64,000 nt of DNA from Treponema maltophilum ATCC 51939 (lineage in GTDB: Bacteria > Spirochaetota > Spirochaetia > Treponematales > Treponemataceae), in NCBI RefSeq assembly GCF_000413055.1, contig NZ_KE332518.1, positions 451,490 through 515,489 of the forward strand. Direction: 5' to 3'. The translations under genes were made by a program, and so were the position numbers. This document shows, piece by piece, positions 41,961 through 51,067 of the stretch. Numbering within the stretch: position 1 is the stretch's first letter; each line of letters opens with the position of its first letter. Below the pieces are notes generated by a model that saw nothing but the letters and a program-made list of their open reading frames with translations, ran no database searches and was not told the origin of the DNA.

Positions 41961-43502
41961 TTATATAAACGACGCGAAAGCTTCGCATTCTTCGCCGTGC
42001 AGGCCGCTTTCGTGTACGGCATCTATGCGAAGGAACACTTCTTGTCCGCCCAGGTTTTCATACTTCGAGGCGGGAGCCGGTTCCCGCGCTCCGTTTTGTA
42101 TTTGCACGTGCAAAAAATTTTCGGTAACGGCGCGCAGCTGGCCGATCCGGTATTTTTCGACGACGGCTTTAAAATCCTTTCCGACACAGCTTTCTATATA
42201 CGCTTTTTTTTGCGCAAGGGCAAGATTTGAAAGCTCGCGTATGCGGTTTTTCACTTCGCTTGCGGGAACGGCGTTTTTCATCGAAAAAGCTTCCGTTCCG
42301 GGACGGGGCGAAAACGGAAAAGCGTGTATCCATGAAAACTCGCAGGTGCGGCACAATTCGAGGGTTTCGTTAAAATCGGCTTGTGTTTCGCCGGGAAAGC
42401 CCGCAATAATGTCGCATGCGATAAAGGGCTTTTTTTTGATGCGGCGAAGGTTTTCGACGGCGGTGTATACGCTTTGCGAGCGGTAAGGCCGCTTCATCGC
42501 GCTCAGCACGGCGTCGCTTCCCGATTGCACCGAAAGGTGAAAGTGCGGTCTTACGCGTTCGTGCGCCAAAACGGCGCAGAGTTTTTCATCGACGATTTGC
42601 GGGTGCAGGCTCGAAAGCCGCAGCGATATGGCCTTTGTGTTGTCGAGCAAAAAGCCGAGCAGTCCGGTTATGCCTGAAAAACCGTATTGACCGAGGTTTA
42701 CGCCCGTCAGCACGACTTCGCGGTGCCCCATTTTTTCAAGCTGAAGCACGCGCGACAGCACGGTTTCGGGATCCAGGGATACGGAAGAACCGCGCGCAAG
42801 GCAAATGCGGCAGTATGAACAGCGGCTGTCGCAGCCGTCCTGTATTTTGAGCGAGGGGCGTGAATGCTGCAAAAAGGTATCGGTCGAAAGGGCGAAGGCC
42901 GCTCCCGCCGTTTGTACGGGTGCCGGCGCCGATTTTGCAAAAACGGGTTTGAGCCTTTGCGTTTTGCCGGCTTCATCGGATTCACGGGCGTCTTCAAAGC
43001 TTTGTGCGTACAGCCGGCGCAGTCCGTCTGCCAGGGCAAGCGGAAAAGACACATTCTGGGCTGTGTTTTCTGCTTGAATCCCGGCCGGGCTTTGTGAATC
43101 CGTGCGGCGGTCTATAAATGAAGTTAAAAAGGCGGGAAGTTTTACCAAAGCGTCTTTGCTTTTGCCGCCGAGCACGGCGATTCTGTCGTCCATGGCAAGC
43201 AAGAGGCTTCCGTCAAGCTGAGCGTAACAGCCCGTTACCAAAATCGCGGAAGCCGGATATTTTTCCAAAAGTAAACGTATCATGCGGCGGCATTTTTGTT
43301 CGGCTTTAGCGGTAACCGTACAGGTATTTACAATGCACAGCACCGTATCCGTGTCGACCGGCGATGATGCGGCAACACCTGCCATGCGGCAGTCGAAACC
43401 GCGGTCGGCGAATGCCCGTGCCGCTCCTTCCGATTCTATTTGATTTAATTTACAGCCGAGCGTTTCGAATCTGACGACGCTCTTTTGTGCCGGATCACGC
43501 AC
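41961..43502 (-). CDS. mtaB: tRNA t6A37 methylthiotransferase MtaB
   Basis: Radical-SAM enzyme converting t6A to ms2t6A at position 37 of certain tRNAs. The 513 residues have the UPF0004 domain with its three cysteines (ETLGCKLNQIESEGA, VNTCTVTAKAEQKC, VTGCYAQLDG), the radical-SAM cluster CDSRCSYC (about 221-228), GVNLGQYG and FHLSVQSGSDAVLSAMKRPY. The GCKLN rather than GCQMN opening separates MtaB from MiaB. An insert of about 70 residues (about 135-205) lies between the two domains. The start is GTG at 43502, directly after the TPR gene's stop. It ends the bactofilin-TPR-mtaB operon. Confidence 0.9.
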   Translation of the reverse strand: MRDPAQKSVVRFETLGCKLNQIESEGAARAFADRGFDCRMAGVAASSPVDTDTVLCIVNTCTVTAKAEQKCRRMIRLLLEKYPASAILVTGCYAQLDGSLLLAMDDRIAVLGGKSKDALVKLPAFLTSFIDRRTDSQSPAGIQAENTAQNVSFPLALADGLRRLYAQSFEDARESDEAGKTQRLKPVFAKSAPAPVQTAGAAFALSTDTFLQHSRPSLKIQDGCDSRCSYCRICLARGSSVSLDPETVLSRVLQLEKMGHREVVLTGVNLGQYGFSGITGLLGFLLDNTKAISLRLSSLHPQIVDEKLCAVLAHERVRPHFHLSVQSGSDAVLSAMKRPYRSQSVYTAVENLRRIKKKPFIACDIIAGFPGETQADFNETLELCRTCEFSWIHAFPFSPRPGTEAFSMKNAVPASEVKNRIRELSNLALAQKKAYIESCVGKDFKAVVEKYRIGQLRAVTENFLHVQIQNGAREPAPASKYENLGGQEVFLRIDAVHESGLHGEECEAFASFI

Positions 43503-44336
43503 TTATAACCGGGCGCGGACCCTGTCTCTGCCGCGCAAAGCGTCGGCTTGACCCGCGTTAAGCTCCAAAGCTTTTTCATATGCCGTCAGCGCCAAAGCGA
43601 AGCTGCCCGCCATTTCGCGCGCGTAGCCGAGCCGCGTCCACCAATAATCGTAAAGCGACTGCGTACGCACCGCCTGCGAAAGCGCGATGTCGGCATGGTT
43701 GTAGCGCGCAAGCCGTATATAGATTTCGCCCATAAAATAATACGCTTCGCCGAGTCTGCCGCCTTTTTCGCCGACAAGCGATACGTATTCCTGAAAAAGC
43801 GCGAGCGCTTCGCGGTTTTGTCCCAAAAAATATTTCGCTTCTCCCAAAACTTCAACCAAACGCTGGTCGTAGCGGGATATTTGCCGCCCCTGCAAAGCCC
43901 AGTATTCGGCTTCGGAATATTGACGGTTGCGCACGAGGCTCCAGCACAGCACCACGTATGATTCCACGTTACCGGGCTTTTCGGCTATTTCCTGCTCGCA
44001 GACGGTAATCGCTTCGCTGTAGCGCCCTGCCGAATATAATTTAAGCGCGTCGGGTCTTTGCCGCTGCGCACTTTGGACATTTTGTGTACTTTGTGCCGCG
44101 GGAGTACGCGGTACGGAAGGTGCCGCCGGAGCCGTTTGTACCGGCGGCGTGTTTTGTACCGTCGCGGGAGCCGTCGGGGCGGCCGGTGCCGGCTGAACCG
44201 TTGCGGGAGCGGTCGGCGATGCCGGGGCCGAAGGCGTTATCTGAACCGTGTTTTCGTTTGCCGGAGGATTCTCCTGCGCAAAGCATGCGGCGCCGATAAA
44301 ACAAAGCAAAATAAAATAAAGCGTATTTTTTTTCAT
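43503..44336 (-). CDS. exported TPR protein with proline/alanine-rich linker
   Basis: The 277-residue protein has a signal peptide (MKKNTLYFILLCFIGAACFA), a repetitive Pro-Ala-Thr segment (about 25-85, with APAAPTAPATVQ and related copies) and four to five tetratricopeptide repeats (ALKLYSAGRYSEAITVCEQE through ALALTAYEKALELNAGQADA). TPRs mediate protein-protein contacts. The ATG at 44336 follows GAGGG; one at 44348, overlapping the bactofilin stop, is also possible. Coexpression with a bactofilin suggests an envelope-organising role (inference). Confidence 0.8.
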   Translation of the reverse strand: MKKNTLYFILLCFIGAACFAQENPPANENTVQITPSAPASPTAPATVQPAPAAPTAPATVQNTPPVQTAPAAPSVPRTPAAQSTQNVQSAQRQRPDALKLYSAGRYSEAITVCEQEIAEKPGNVESYVVLCWSLVRNRQYSEAEYWALQGRQISRYDQRLVEVLGEAKYFLGQNREALALFQEYVSLVGEKGGRLGEAYYFMGEIYIRLARYNHADIALSQAVRTQSLYDYWWTRLGYAREMAGSFALALTAYEKALELNAGQADALRGRDRVRARL

Positions 44337-44344
44337 TCGTACCC

Positions 44345-44710
44345 TCATGTTGCCTGAAGCATCGTACAGCGGCCGGTAAAGACGCTGCCGGGTTCAAGCA
44401 CCACTTTTTCCGATGTAATATCGCCCGTAACGGAACCGCCGGATGTTACAAACACCAAGCCTTTCGCTTCGATGTTTCCGGTAACCTTTCCGCGCACCAG
44501 TACGCGTTGAGCGACGATATCGGCTTTGACGACGGCTTGCGTATCCACAACCAAGTCGCTCGTTGCATGAATCGAGCCGTCCATGCTTCCTTTAATCATA
44601 AAGGGTTGGGCAAAGCGGATCGTGCCGGAAAAAGTTATGTCGGAAGCCAAAACGGTGTCGAAATCGTCTTCTTCCAAATCGAAAAAATCGGTATCTTTTA
44701 CTTCAAACAT
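44345..44710 (-). CDS. bactofilin
   Basis: Bactofilins are small beta-helical cytoskeletal polymers that shape the cell or place wall enzymes. The 121-residue protein has a short acidic N-terminus (DTDFFDLEEDDFDTVLASDI) and then repeating six-residue beta-helix turns (FSGTIRFAQPFMIKGSMDGS, VKADIVAQRVLVRGKVTGNI, GGSVTGDITSEKVVLEPGSV). It starts an operon with the TPR protein and mtaB. The ATG at 44710 has no ribosome-binding site but an abutting promoter. Confidence 0.88.
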   Translation of the reverse strand: MFEVKDTDFFDLEEDDFDTVLASDITFSGTIRFAQPFMIKGSMDGSIHATSDLVVDTQAVVKADIVAQRVLVRGKVTGNIEAKGLVFVTSGGSVTGDITSEKVVLEPGSVFTGRCTMLQAT

Positions 44711-44716
44711 CGCATA

Positions 44717-44746
44717 ATAATACACTGAACAGCGCTGCGCAGTCAA
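44717..44746 (-). promoter_or_regulatory. bactofilin promoter, leaderless geometry
   Basis: Minus strand: TTGACT (44746-44741), 18-base spacer, TATTAT (44722-44717), six bases to the ATG at 44710. Confidence 0.65.
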
Positions 44747-44814
44747 CACGATAAAATGCCGACCCTCTAAAAGCTCGGATTCAGATCTTCTTCAATATGT
44801 GTGAAAAACGGCGT

Positions 44815-44843
44815 TTGCGGATAAACGCATAATGTGCTATAAT
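44815..44843 (+). promoter_or_regulatory. eda-kdgK promoter
   Basis: TTGCGG (44815-44820), 17-base spacer, TATAAT (44838-44843). Unlike the leaderless set, it gives a leader of about 20 bases containing GAGAGG before the ATG at 44870. Confidence 0.65.
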
Positions 44844-44869
44844 AGTCGCCGATAAACGAGAGGTAAAAT

Positions 44870-45535
44870 ATGAAACCCGTTATGGACGAATCTATTCAGC
44901 AAAAAATAGCGCGCAACGGCATCGTTGCGGTGTTGGAAATCGATTCGGAAAAAGACGCCGTTCCGGTTGCGCAGGCTTTGGTCGCAGGCGGCGTAACGGC
45001 GATAGAACTTGCGCTGCGCACCGAAGCGGCCGAACCGTCGATTTCTTTAATCAAAAAAGAAGTTCCCGATATGATGATCGGAATCGGAACGGTGATTTTG
45101 CCCGGACAGGCATCGCGCGTAAAAGAACGCGGAGCGGTATTTGCGGTTTCGCCGGGCTTAAACGAAGCGATTGTGCGCGAAGCGCAAAACTGCGGTCTTC
45201 CGTTTGCACCCGGAGTTTCCACCGCTACCGAAATCGAAGCGGCTTACGCTTTAGGCTGCACCTTTTTAAAGTTTTTTCCGGCCGCGCCCTTGGGCGGCGT
45301 TTCGTATTTAAAGAGCGTGTCGGCGCCGTATAAGCATTTGGGCTTACGTTATTTTCCGCTCGGCGGTATTTCGGAAGACAACATGACCGAGTACGCTTCG
45401 CTTGCACAGGTGAGTGCCGTCGGCGGCACGTGGATCGCTTCGCGCGATTTGATTCAAAAAAAAGACTGGGCGGAAATAGAGCGCCGCGCTGCGCGCGCCG
45501 TCGACTTATGGAACAAAGCGCGCCTTTCGCACTGA
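44870..45535 (+). CDS. eda: 2-keto-3-deoxy-6-phosphogluconate aldolase
   Basis: Splits KDPG to pyruvate and glyceraldehyde 3-phosphate. The 221-residue barrel shows GIVAVLEIDSEKDAVPVAQA, the catalytic glutamate region GGVTAIELALRTEAAEPSI, IGIGTVILPGQASRV and the Schiff-base lysine in TFLKFFPAAPLGG. It is paired 39 bases upstream of kdgK, the usual arrangement for catabolism of 2-keto-3-deoxygluconate from uronates or pectin. The -10 is set back from the ATG and a ribosome-binding site is present. Confidence 0.93.
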   Translation: MKPVMDESIQQKIARNGIVAVLEIDSEKDAVPVAQALVAGGVTAIELALRTEAAEPSISLIKKEVPDMMIGIGTVILPGQASRVKERGAVFAVSPGLNEAIVREAQNCGLPFAPGVSTATEIEAAYALGCTFLKFFPAAPLGGVSYLKSVSAPYKHLGLRYFPLGGISEDNMTEYASLAQVSAVGGTWIASRDLIQKKDWAEIERRAARAVDLWNKARLSH

Positions 45536-45574
45536 AGCGAAACGGAAAATAAGTGAGAGTAACGGAGTTTACTT

Positions 45575-46600
45575 ATGGATAAAACGATTGTTACATTCGG
45601 CGAAATCATGATGCGTTTAAACCCGAGGGGCTTTAAACGCTTTGTACAGGCCGACGAAATGGAAATAAGTTACGGCGGCGGCGAAGCGAACGTTGCCGTT
45701 TCTTTAGCGAATTACGGCTTAAACGCCCGTTATGTAACGAAGCTTCCCGTAAACGAATTGGGACAAAGTGCGCTGAACGAGCTGAGGCGTTTCGGCGTCG
45801 ATACCTCGTACATTGTGCGCGGCGGCGAGCGGCTCGGTTTGTACTTTATCGAAAAAGGAGCGAGCCAGCGGCCTTCAAAGGTAATTTACGACAGAAAAGA
45901 TTCGGCCTTCGCTCTTTCGAGTGCGGGCGATTTTAACTGGGACGACATTTTTAAAGGCGCCGACTGGTTCCATTTTACGGGCATTACCCCCGCTTTAAGC
46001 GCTTCTCTGGCCGATATCTGTCTTGAAGCGTGTAAAAAGGCGAAAGAAAAAGGCTTGACCGTCAGCTGCGATCTTAACTACCGCAAAAAATTGTGGACAA
46101 AAGAGCAAGCCTGCAAGGTTATGTCGTCTTTAATGCCCTATATCGATTTGTGTATTGCGAACGAAGAGGACGCTTCCGACGTGTTCGGCATTGCGGCCGA
46201 ACGTACCGATATAACCGGCGGAAAACTTGACAGCGAAGGCTATGTCGGCGTTGCGAAAAAACTGTGTGAACGCTTCGGCTGCAAAAAGGTCGCTATTACG
46301 CTCCGCGGCAGCATTTCCGCAAGCGTAAACGAATGGGCCGCTATGTTGTACGACGGAACCGAAGCTTTTTTTTCAAAAAAGTATACGATTCGGATTGTTG
46401 ACCGCGTCGGCGGCGGCGATTCGTTCGGTTCTGCCCTTATCTATGCGCTGCTCGAAAACTACGGCAGAGCCGATGCGGTGGAGTTTGCCGCCGCCGCTTC
46501 CGCTTTAAAGCACACAATCGAGTACGATTTTAATCACGTATCGGTCGATGAGGTAAAAGCGCTTGCCGCAGGCAACGCGTCCGGACGTGTACAGCGTTAA
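45575..46600 (+). CDS. kdgK: 2-keto-3-deoxygluconate kinase (PfkB family)
   Basis: Phosphorylates KDG to KDPG, which Eda then cleaves. The 341-residue ribokinase-type protein has FGEIMMRLNPRGFKRFVQAD, the substrate loop YGGGEANVAVSLANYGLNAR, and the PfkB signature with catalytic aspartate VDRVGGGDSFGSALIYALLE (about 270-289). GGAG lies before the ATG. A clean terminator follows the stop. KDG uptake or upstream uronate genes are not in the window. Confidence 0.92.
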   Translation: MDKTIVTFGEIMMRLNPRGFKRFVQADEMEISYGGGEANVAVSLANYGLNARYVTKLPVNELGQSALNELRRFGVDTSYIVRGGERLGLYFIEKGASQRPSKVIYDRKDSAFALSSAGDFNWDDIFKGADWFHFTGITPALSASLADICLEACKKAKEKGLTVSCDLNYRKKLWTKEQACKVMSSLMPYIDLCIANEEDASDVFGIAAERTDITGGKLDSEGYVGVAKKLCERFGCKKVAITLRGSISASVNEWAAMLYDGTEAFFSKKYTIRIVDRVGGGDSFGSALIYALLENYGRADAVEFAAAASALKHTIEYDFNHVSVDEVKALAAGNASGRVQR

Positions 46601-46624
46601 AAATCGGACGTCCTGTCCGATTTT
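46600..46624 (+). terminator. intrinsic terminator of eda-kdgK
   Basis: AAAATCGGAC (46600-46609) pairs with GTCCGATTTT (46615-46624) around a five-base loop. A second hairpin, TTTTGxCAGGC/GCCTGxCAAAA, follows at about 46634-46659. Confidence 0.85.
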
Positions 46625-46888
46625 CAACCCGAGTTTTGACAGGCTTACGCCTGCCAAAACATCGATTACTGACGGTTTTTGCGGCATCCGTGCCGCGATC
46701 TTTAAATTGTCCGATATGGATGTCGGCAAAAGTTGTAAATAAACGAGTTTGTCGTAAGGCAATTCTCTCTAACTTTCCTACAACTGGAGAAATCTTTCCT
46801 ACACCTTGCGGAACTCTTCCGGCAGATAAAATCTTTTGGTTTCAGAGTACTTTCGGTTTACCGGGGTATCAAAACGGCTGTATTATGC

Positions 46889-47089
46889 TTGACCGTAGGG
46901 AAAAAGTATGAGATGCTTACACTGGCAGGGAGTAGCGGGCGATCAGACGGATCACATATTCATTCGGGGGTATATGTACCAAAATACAATAATCCCTTGT
47001 ATATATGGCTTAAAAATAGTGACTACGAGTTAGAAGACCGAGAGCGAGGATTGTTTTATAATCCGTATGAATTGGATATGAATAAGTAG
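46889..47089 (+). pseudogene. C-terminal fragment, possibly of an M23-like peptidase
   Basis: The frame reads LAGSSGRSDGSHIHSGVYVP, then KYNNPLYIWLKNSDYELEDR and RGLFYNPYELDMNK. The DGSHIHSGVY block resembles the HxH end of M23 peptidases. There is no credible start or upstream domain. The rest of the 46625-47287 gap is AT-richer than its surroundings and holds no gene I can support, though an AAGGAGGAG at about 47141-47150 stands before nothing recognisable. I read the stretch as the scar of a lost gene. Confidence 0.35.
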
Positions 47090-47287
47090 TGTAGAAAGGA
47101 ATTTTGGTACAGCAAATTTTAGATATAGAGAAAGAATAACGAAGGAGGAGCGGACAAGGAAGCTAACTTCTAAAAAACGAAGATGGGTAAACATAGGAGC
47201 GTCGCGCTAAAGATGTATGTAAAACAAAAGCTTAAAAATGCATATGGAAACTTGACCGTCCGCGAAGTGCTGCCCAAAAACTTCAGT

Positions 47288-49006
47288 CTACCGCTTTTGC
47301 CGACTTCCCTTCATTCCGAATCCCCGGGTACCGGCATAAAAGGCTGCCCACATGAAAAGCAGCAAAATGGGCAGCCAATCGCCGAAGCGGGCGTAAGCGG
47401 TAACCGTACGCTCGTAAATCGGCACGTCGTATGTGCCGGCGGTTTTTTCAAAAAGCGGCAGGCTGTACAGCAGGCGCCCTGCAGGGTCGGTTATGCTCGT
47501 AAAGCCCGCGTTTGTACAGCGCACGAGTGTCGTTCTGAATTCCTGAGCGCGGTACGAAGCGATCGCAAAATGCTGAATTTCTGCCGAACCGGTTTTCGAC
47601 CATTCGTCGTTTGTCAGATTAAAAAAAACTTCGCTTCCCGCAAAAAAAAGTTTGCGGCACACGGAGGGAAAAGCGTCTTCAAAACAAATGGGCGTACCGG
47701 CCTTTACGCTGCCCGCTTTAAGCGGAAGTTCGAAGACGGTAAACGCTTTGCCGGGAGTCCATCCGCTTGAAAAACCGGCAATGCTTTGCATAAGAGTTTG
47801 CATCCAGCGCGTGTCGGAATAAGGGATTACTTCGGCAAAGGGAATAAGCTGAACTTTGCCGTAAAACGCGCACCACGAACCTTCTTTGTCGAAGTAGGCC
47901 GCCGCATTGTTGAATTCGCGCATGCCGCTTGCAGAGCTTTTTGCCTCGGACATGGCCGTCAATTCCACCGGAGAGCCGGTAATGAGCGGCACCCCGTTCT
48001 CCGCAATAAAAGGAAGAAGGGGATCGCTTTCGGGATAGTCTTCATAAAAAGTCAGCGCATTCGGCAGCGCATAGGGCAGGGTGCTTTCAGACCACAAAAT
48101 AACGTCGGGTTTGTCAACAAGGTTTTGCGCGTCATTCAGCTGTTCCCGGGTAAGTGCAATCGCGTCTTCCAAAGCGTTTTCGCCCTGTTCGGAAAGCCAT
48201 GAATTGAAATTCGGCTGAACCAAAACCGTGCGCACGGTTTTTACGGGAACGCGCATTTCGGTATACCGGCGGATGCCGTAGATACAAGCGAGCATAAAAA
48301 GAACGACGCAAAAAGCGGCCGTGCGCGCGTACGAAAAAGATACGGCCTTTGTTGCTCCGCGGCTGTGTACCGGATTGCCGATGCCCGTCGGATAGCCGGA
48401 GTACCGTTCGCCGCCGCGCGCAAAAAGCGAAAGTCCTTCGGCTATAAGCGCGTTAAAAAGCGCGAATAAAAAGCTTATGCCCCATGTTCCGGTAATATCG
48501 ACAATCTGCGTTACAAGCTTCCACTTCCACGCGCTCATAACCAGCGTGCCCCACGGATAGGCTAAAAAGCCGGTCGACTTTTTCCATTCGTAAATTGTCC
48601 ACAGCGCGGCAAAAAGTAAAACGCGCACGGGAACATTAAAGGGCTTAAGCCCTGACCGCTCGGCAAGCGTGTCTTTGTGCGTCAAATAAAAGGGCGCAAA
48701 AAATAAGCCGCCTAAAAAATAGCCGAACACGGCGTACACCGCCGTTGTCGCTCCGAGCGTAAAAACGGCAAAGTCCTTAAAATAACCGAGCCAAAAACTT
48801 GAAAATACGTGCGTACACAGCATTTGAAGCGCGGTCAGGAGCCCCGCGTTTTTAAAGGAATTACACTCCGCAAGCGCCAAGTACAGCGGAACGAGGGCGA
48901 AAAGTCCCAAAAGGGGCGAGCCGAAGAGCAAAAACTCGTTTTGTATGGCAAAAGCCATAATTATTGAAGAAAAAAGCGCATAAAAAACTTGTAAAATTCC
49001 TTTCAT
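47288..49006 (-). CDS. lnt: apolipoprotein N-acyltransferase
   Basis: Adds the third acyl chain to lipoproteins. The 572 residues from the ATG at 49006 have about six N-terminal membrane segments, then a nitrilase domain: VLVQPNFNSWLSEQGENALE, the glutamate in LWSESTLPYALP, the lysine in FYGKVQLIPFAEVIPYSDTR and the cysteine nucleophile in GTPICFEDAFPS, completing the E-K-C triad. A last membrane segment lies near the C-terminus. The start is set by a promoter immediately upstream; earlier in-frame codons overlap that promoter. It is divergent from the galactokinase-like gene. Confidence 0.9.
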   Translation of the reverse strand: MKGILQVFYALFSSIIMAFAIQNEFLLFGSPLLGLFALVPLYLALAECNSFKNAGLLTALQMLCTHVFSSFWLGYFKDFAVFTLGATTAVYAVFGYFLGGLFFAPFYLTHKDTLAERSGLKPFNVPVRVLLFAALWTIYEWKKSTGFLAYPWGTLVMSAWKWKLVTQIVDITGTWGISFLFALFNALIAEGLSLFARGGERYSGYPTGIGNPVHSRGATKAVSFSYARTAAFCVVLFMLACIYGIRRYTEMRVPVKTVRTVLVQPNFNSWLSEQGENALEDAIALTREQLNDAQNLVDKPDVILWSESTLPYALPNALTFYEDYPESDPLLPFIAENGVPLITGSPVELTAMSEAKSSASGMREFNNAAAYFDKEGSWCAFYGKVQLIPFAEVIPYSDTRWMQTLMQSIAGFSSGWTPGKAFTVFELPLKAGSVKAGTPICFEDAFPSVCRKLFFAGSEVFFNLTNDEWSKTGSAEIQHFAIASYRAQEFRTTLVRCTNAGFTSITDPAGRLLYSLPLFEKTAGTYDVPIYERTVTAYARFGDWLPILLLFMWAAFYAGTRGFGMKGSRQKR

Positions 49007-49015
49007 TATATTATC

Positions 49016-49045
49016 ATCATACATGATTTCGTTTCTGAGAATCAA
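49016..49045 (-). promoter_or_regulatory. lnt promoter, near-leaderless geometry
   Basis: Minus strand: TTGATT (49045-49040), 18-base spacer, TATGAT (49021-49016), nine bases to the ATG at 49006; no ribosome-binding site. Confidence 0.5.
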
Positions 49046-49074
49046 TACAACGCATAGGTGGTAATCTTGCAAAA

Positions 49075-50241
49075 ATGAAGCGGGTAATCGAAATTCACAA
49101 AAAGGAATATGATAAAAAACCCGATGTCGTAGTTTCCGCTCCCGGACGTTTTCATCTTATCGGAGAACATACATGGTACTTCAAAGATAAAACCTTATCG
49201 ATGGCGATTGATTTGCCGGTATTTATTGCGGCATCCGCCCGTCAGGATTCTTCTTTGCGGTTTTATTTTCATCAAATAAACGAGCGCAAGCGGGGCAATG
49301 TTTCCACGTTGAAATTCCGCAAGGAAGACAGGTGGGCAAATGCGCTGAAGGCCGTTATCGCCGGTTTTAATTCCTGCGGTTTTGAATGCAAGGGTATGAA
49401 TGTAACCATTTATACCGAAATACTGCCGTCGGCGGGATTCGGCATAACGACGGCGATAAAGGTTGCAACGGCGCTTGTGTGCAAAACCCTTTTTAAACAT
49501 CCCTGTTCCGATGCGCAGATTTTGCAAGCCATAGAACGCGGCAACAAATTCTTTTTGAATACCGGAAATTATATTGCCGATCTGTACGCCGCTTTATATG
49601 CACAGCCGCGTACGTGTTTGCTCATCGATCATTCCAAAAATACGAGCACGCCGCTTCCTTTCGAGTTTGAAGGATACTCCGTTTTGCTCACCGACGCCCG
49701 TGTGCCGCGCGTTTCGGTGTGGGACGAAGAAACGCTGCGCATTCCCGAAAACTTTTTGCTTATGGCCGAATTGAAGCTGCAAAAAAAAGGCTTTTGGGTA
49801 TACAACGATTCCGACGTGGAAATCAATGATGTACTTTCCGTTGTAAACGAAGACACGAGGCGCCGCCTTTTATGCGTTATGAAAGAACACAACGCGATTA
49901 TGGATGCGGCCGAAGGACTGCGTACGGGAGATTTTTCGCTGTTTGCGCGCGCCGTAAACAAGTCGCACGAATCGATGCGCGATTTGTTTAATATTTCATG
50001 TCCCGAAATCGATTGGCTTGTAAAGCGCGTGCTCGAGTTTGAAGTAACGTCGTCGCGCAAGCCGACCGCCTGTTCGCGCATTACCGGAAAAGGTTTCGGC
50101 CGCTGCTTATATACGATTCTTAAAACAAGCGACGTGGAAGAATTCAGAAAAAAAACGGCCGAATACGAACGTATTTTCGGCTTTCATCCGGTTTGTTACG
50201 AAGTAAAACCCGCAGGCGGGGCAGCCGTACTTTTAGCTTGA
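49075..50241 (+). CDS. divergent galactokinase-like GHMP kinase
   Basis: The 388-residue protein opens with APGRFHLIGEHTWYF, plainly the galactokinase signature (APGRVNLIGEHTDYN), but the sugar-contacting aspartate of HTDY is tryptophan here. The ATP loop reads LPSAGFGITTA instead of the usual PxGxGLSSSAA, and the last motif is GKGFGRC rather than GAGFGGC. An aspartate in the NYIADLYAA segment may be the catalytic base. I infer a GHMP kinase with an altered substrate, or a sensor. It leads a run with surE, a TPR gene and an NHL/VWA gene. Confidence 0.75.
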   Translation: MKRVIEIHKKEYDKKPDVVVSAPGRFHLIGEHTWYFKDKTLSMAIDLPVFIAASARQDSSLRFYFHQINERKRGNVSTLKFRKEDRWANALKAVIAGFNSCGFECKGMNVTIYTEILPSAGFGITTAIKVATALVCKTLFKHPCSDAQILQAIERGNKFFLNTGNYIADLYAALYAQPRTCLLIDHSKNTSTPLPFEFEGYSVLLTDARVPRVSVWDEETLRIPENFLLMAELKLQKKGFWVYNDSDVEINDVLSVVNEDTRRRLLCVMKEHNAIMDAAEGLRTGDFSLFARAVNKSHESMRDLFNISCPEIDWLVKRVLEFEVTSSRKPTACSRITGKGFGRCLYTILKTSDVEEFRKKTAEYERIFGFHPVCYEVKPAGGAAVLLA

Positions 50242-50250
50242 GAGGAATGC

Positions 50251-50994
50251 ATGACTGTTTTATTGACGAACGACGACGGCTTCGGGGCCGCGGGTTTGGA
50301 AACGCTTATTGAAATTCTTTCGCCCGACCATACGGTATACGTTGTCGCCCCCGACAAGGATTGTTCCGGCGTTTCGCACGGCTTTACGATGACGCAGCCC
50401 CTGCGCATAAAAAAGACGGGAGAGCGCATGTTTAAATGTTCGGGGCTGCCGGCCGACTGTACCGATGTGGGAACAAAGCGCCTTATGGACAAACTTCCCG
50501 ATGCCGTTATTTCGGGCATTAACCGCGGCGGCAATATCGGAACGGATATTTTGTATTCGGGAACGGCCGCCGCCGCACGCCAAGCATCTTTACACGGAAT
50601 TCCCGGAATCGCCGTCAGTTTGGAATCGAAAACGGGCGATTGGAACTACGGACCGCTTGCCGCCTTTGTGCGCGACAACTTGGCGAACCTCATCTCTTTG
50701 TGCGCCGAAGACGTCTTTGTAAACATAAACGCGCGGGATCTGCCGTCTTACAAAGGGTGGCGGATGACGGTTCCGGCAAAGCGCGATTACCGGGATTCGG
50801 CCGAACTTTGGGATGCGCCCGACGGGCATTTATACAGCTTTTTTAAAGGCGGCACGGCACTTGCGCCCCTTAAAGCGGATAACGATTATACGGCGGTTCA
50901 GGAAGGGTTCATATCGGTAAGCCGCGTTTTTGCCCAGCCGTGCAGCGCGGGCGGCTTTTTCGACATCCCCGACGATTTTTTTAAGATGCCGTAA
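50251..50994 (+). CDS. surE: 5'/3'-nucleotidase SurE
   Basis: A metal-dependent nucleoside monophosphatase linked to stationary-phase survival. The 247 residues have the metal site LLTNDDGFGAAGLETLIEIL (Asp8, Asp9), APDKDCSGVSHGFTM with the serine ligand, and ISGINRGGNIGTDILYSGTA with GTAAAARQASLHGIPGIAVS. The gap to the preceding gene is nine bases. An AGAGGA site precedes the ATG. Confidence 0.95.
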   Translation: MTVLLTNDDGFGAAGLETLIEILSPDHTVYVVAPDKDCSGVSHGFTMTQPLRIKKTGERMFKCSGLPADCTDVGTKRLMDKLPDAVISGINRGGNIGTDILYSGTAAAARQASLHGIPGIAVSLESKTGDWNYGPLAAFVRDNLANLISLCAEDVFVNINARDLPSYKGWRMTVPAKRDYRDSAELWDAPDGHLYSFFKGGTALAPLKADNDYTAVQEGFISVSRVFAQPCSAGGFFDIPDDFFKMP

Positions 50995-51067
50995 AAGTAA
51001 AATTAAAACGGGATTTACCGCAGCGCATTTTTATGGTACAATGAATCGGCATAATAAAGGGAGGATT

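Noticed and set aside
49062-49075. Leaderless promoter for the galactokinase-like gene
   Set aside because: TAATCT lies seven bases before the ATG, but no convincing -35 is present, so it was not counted with the others.
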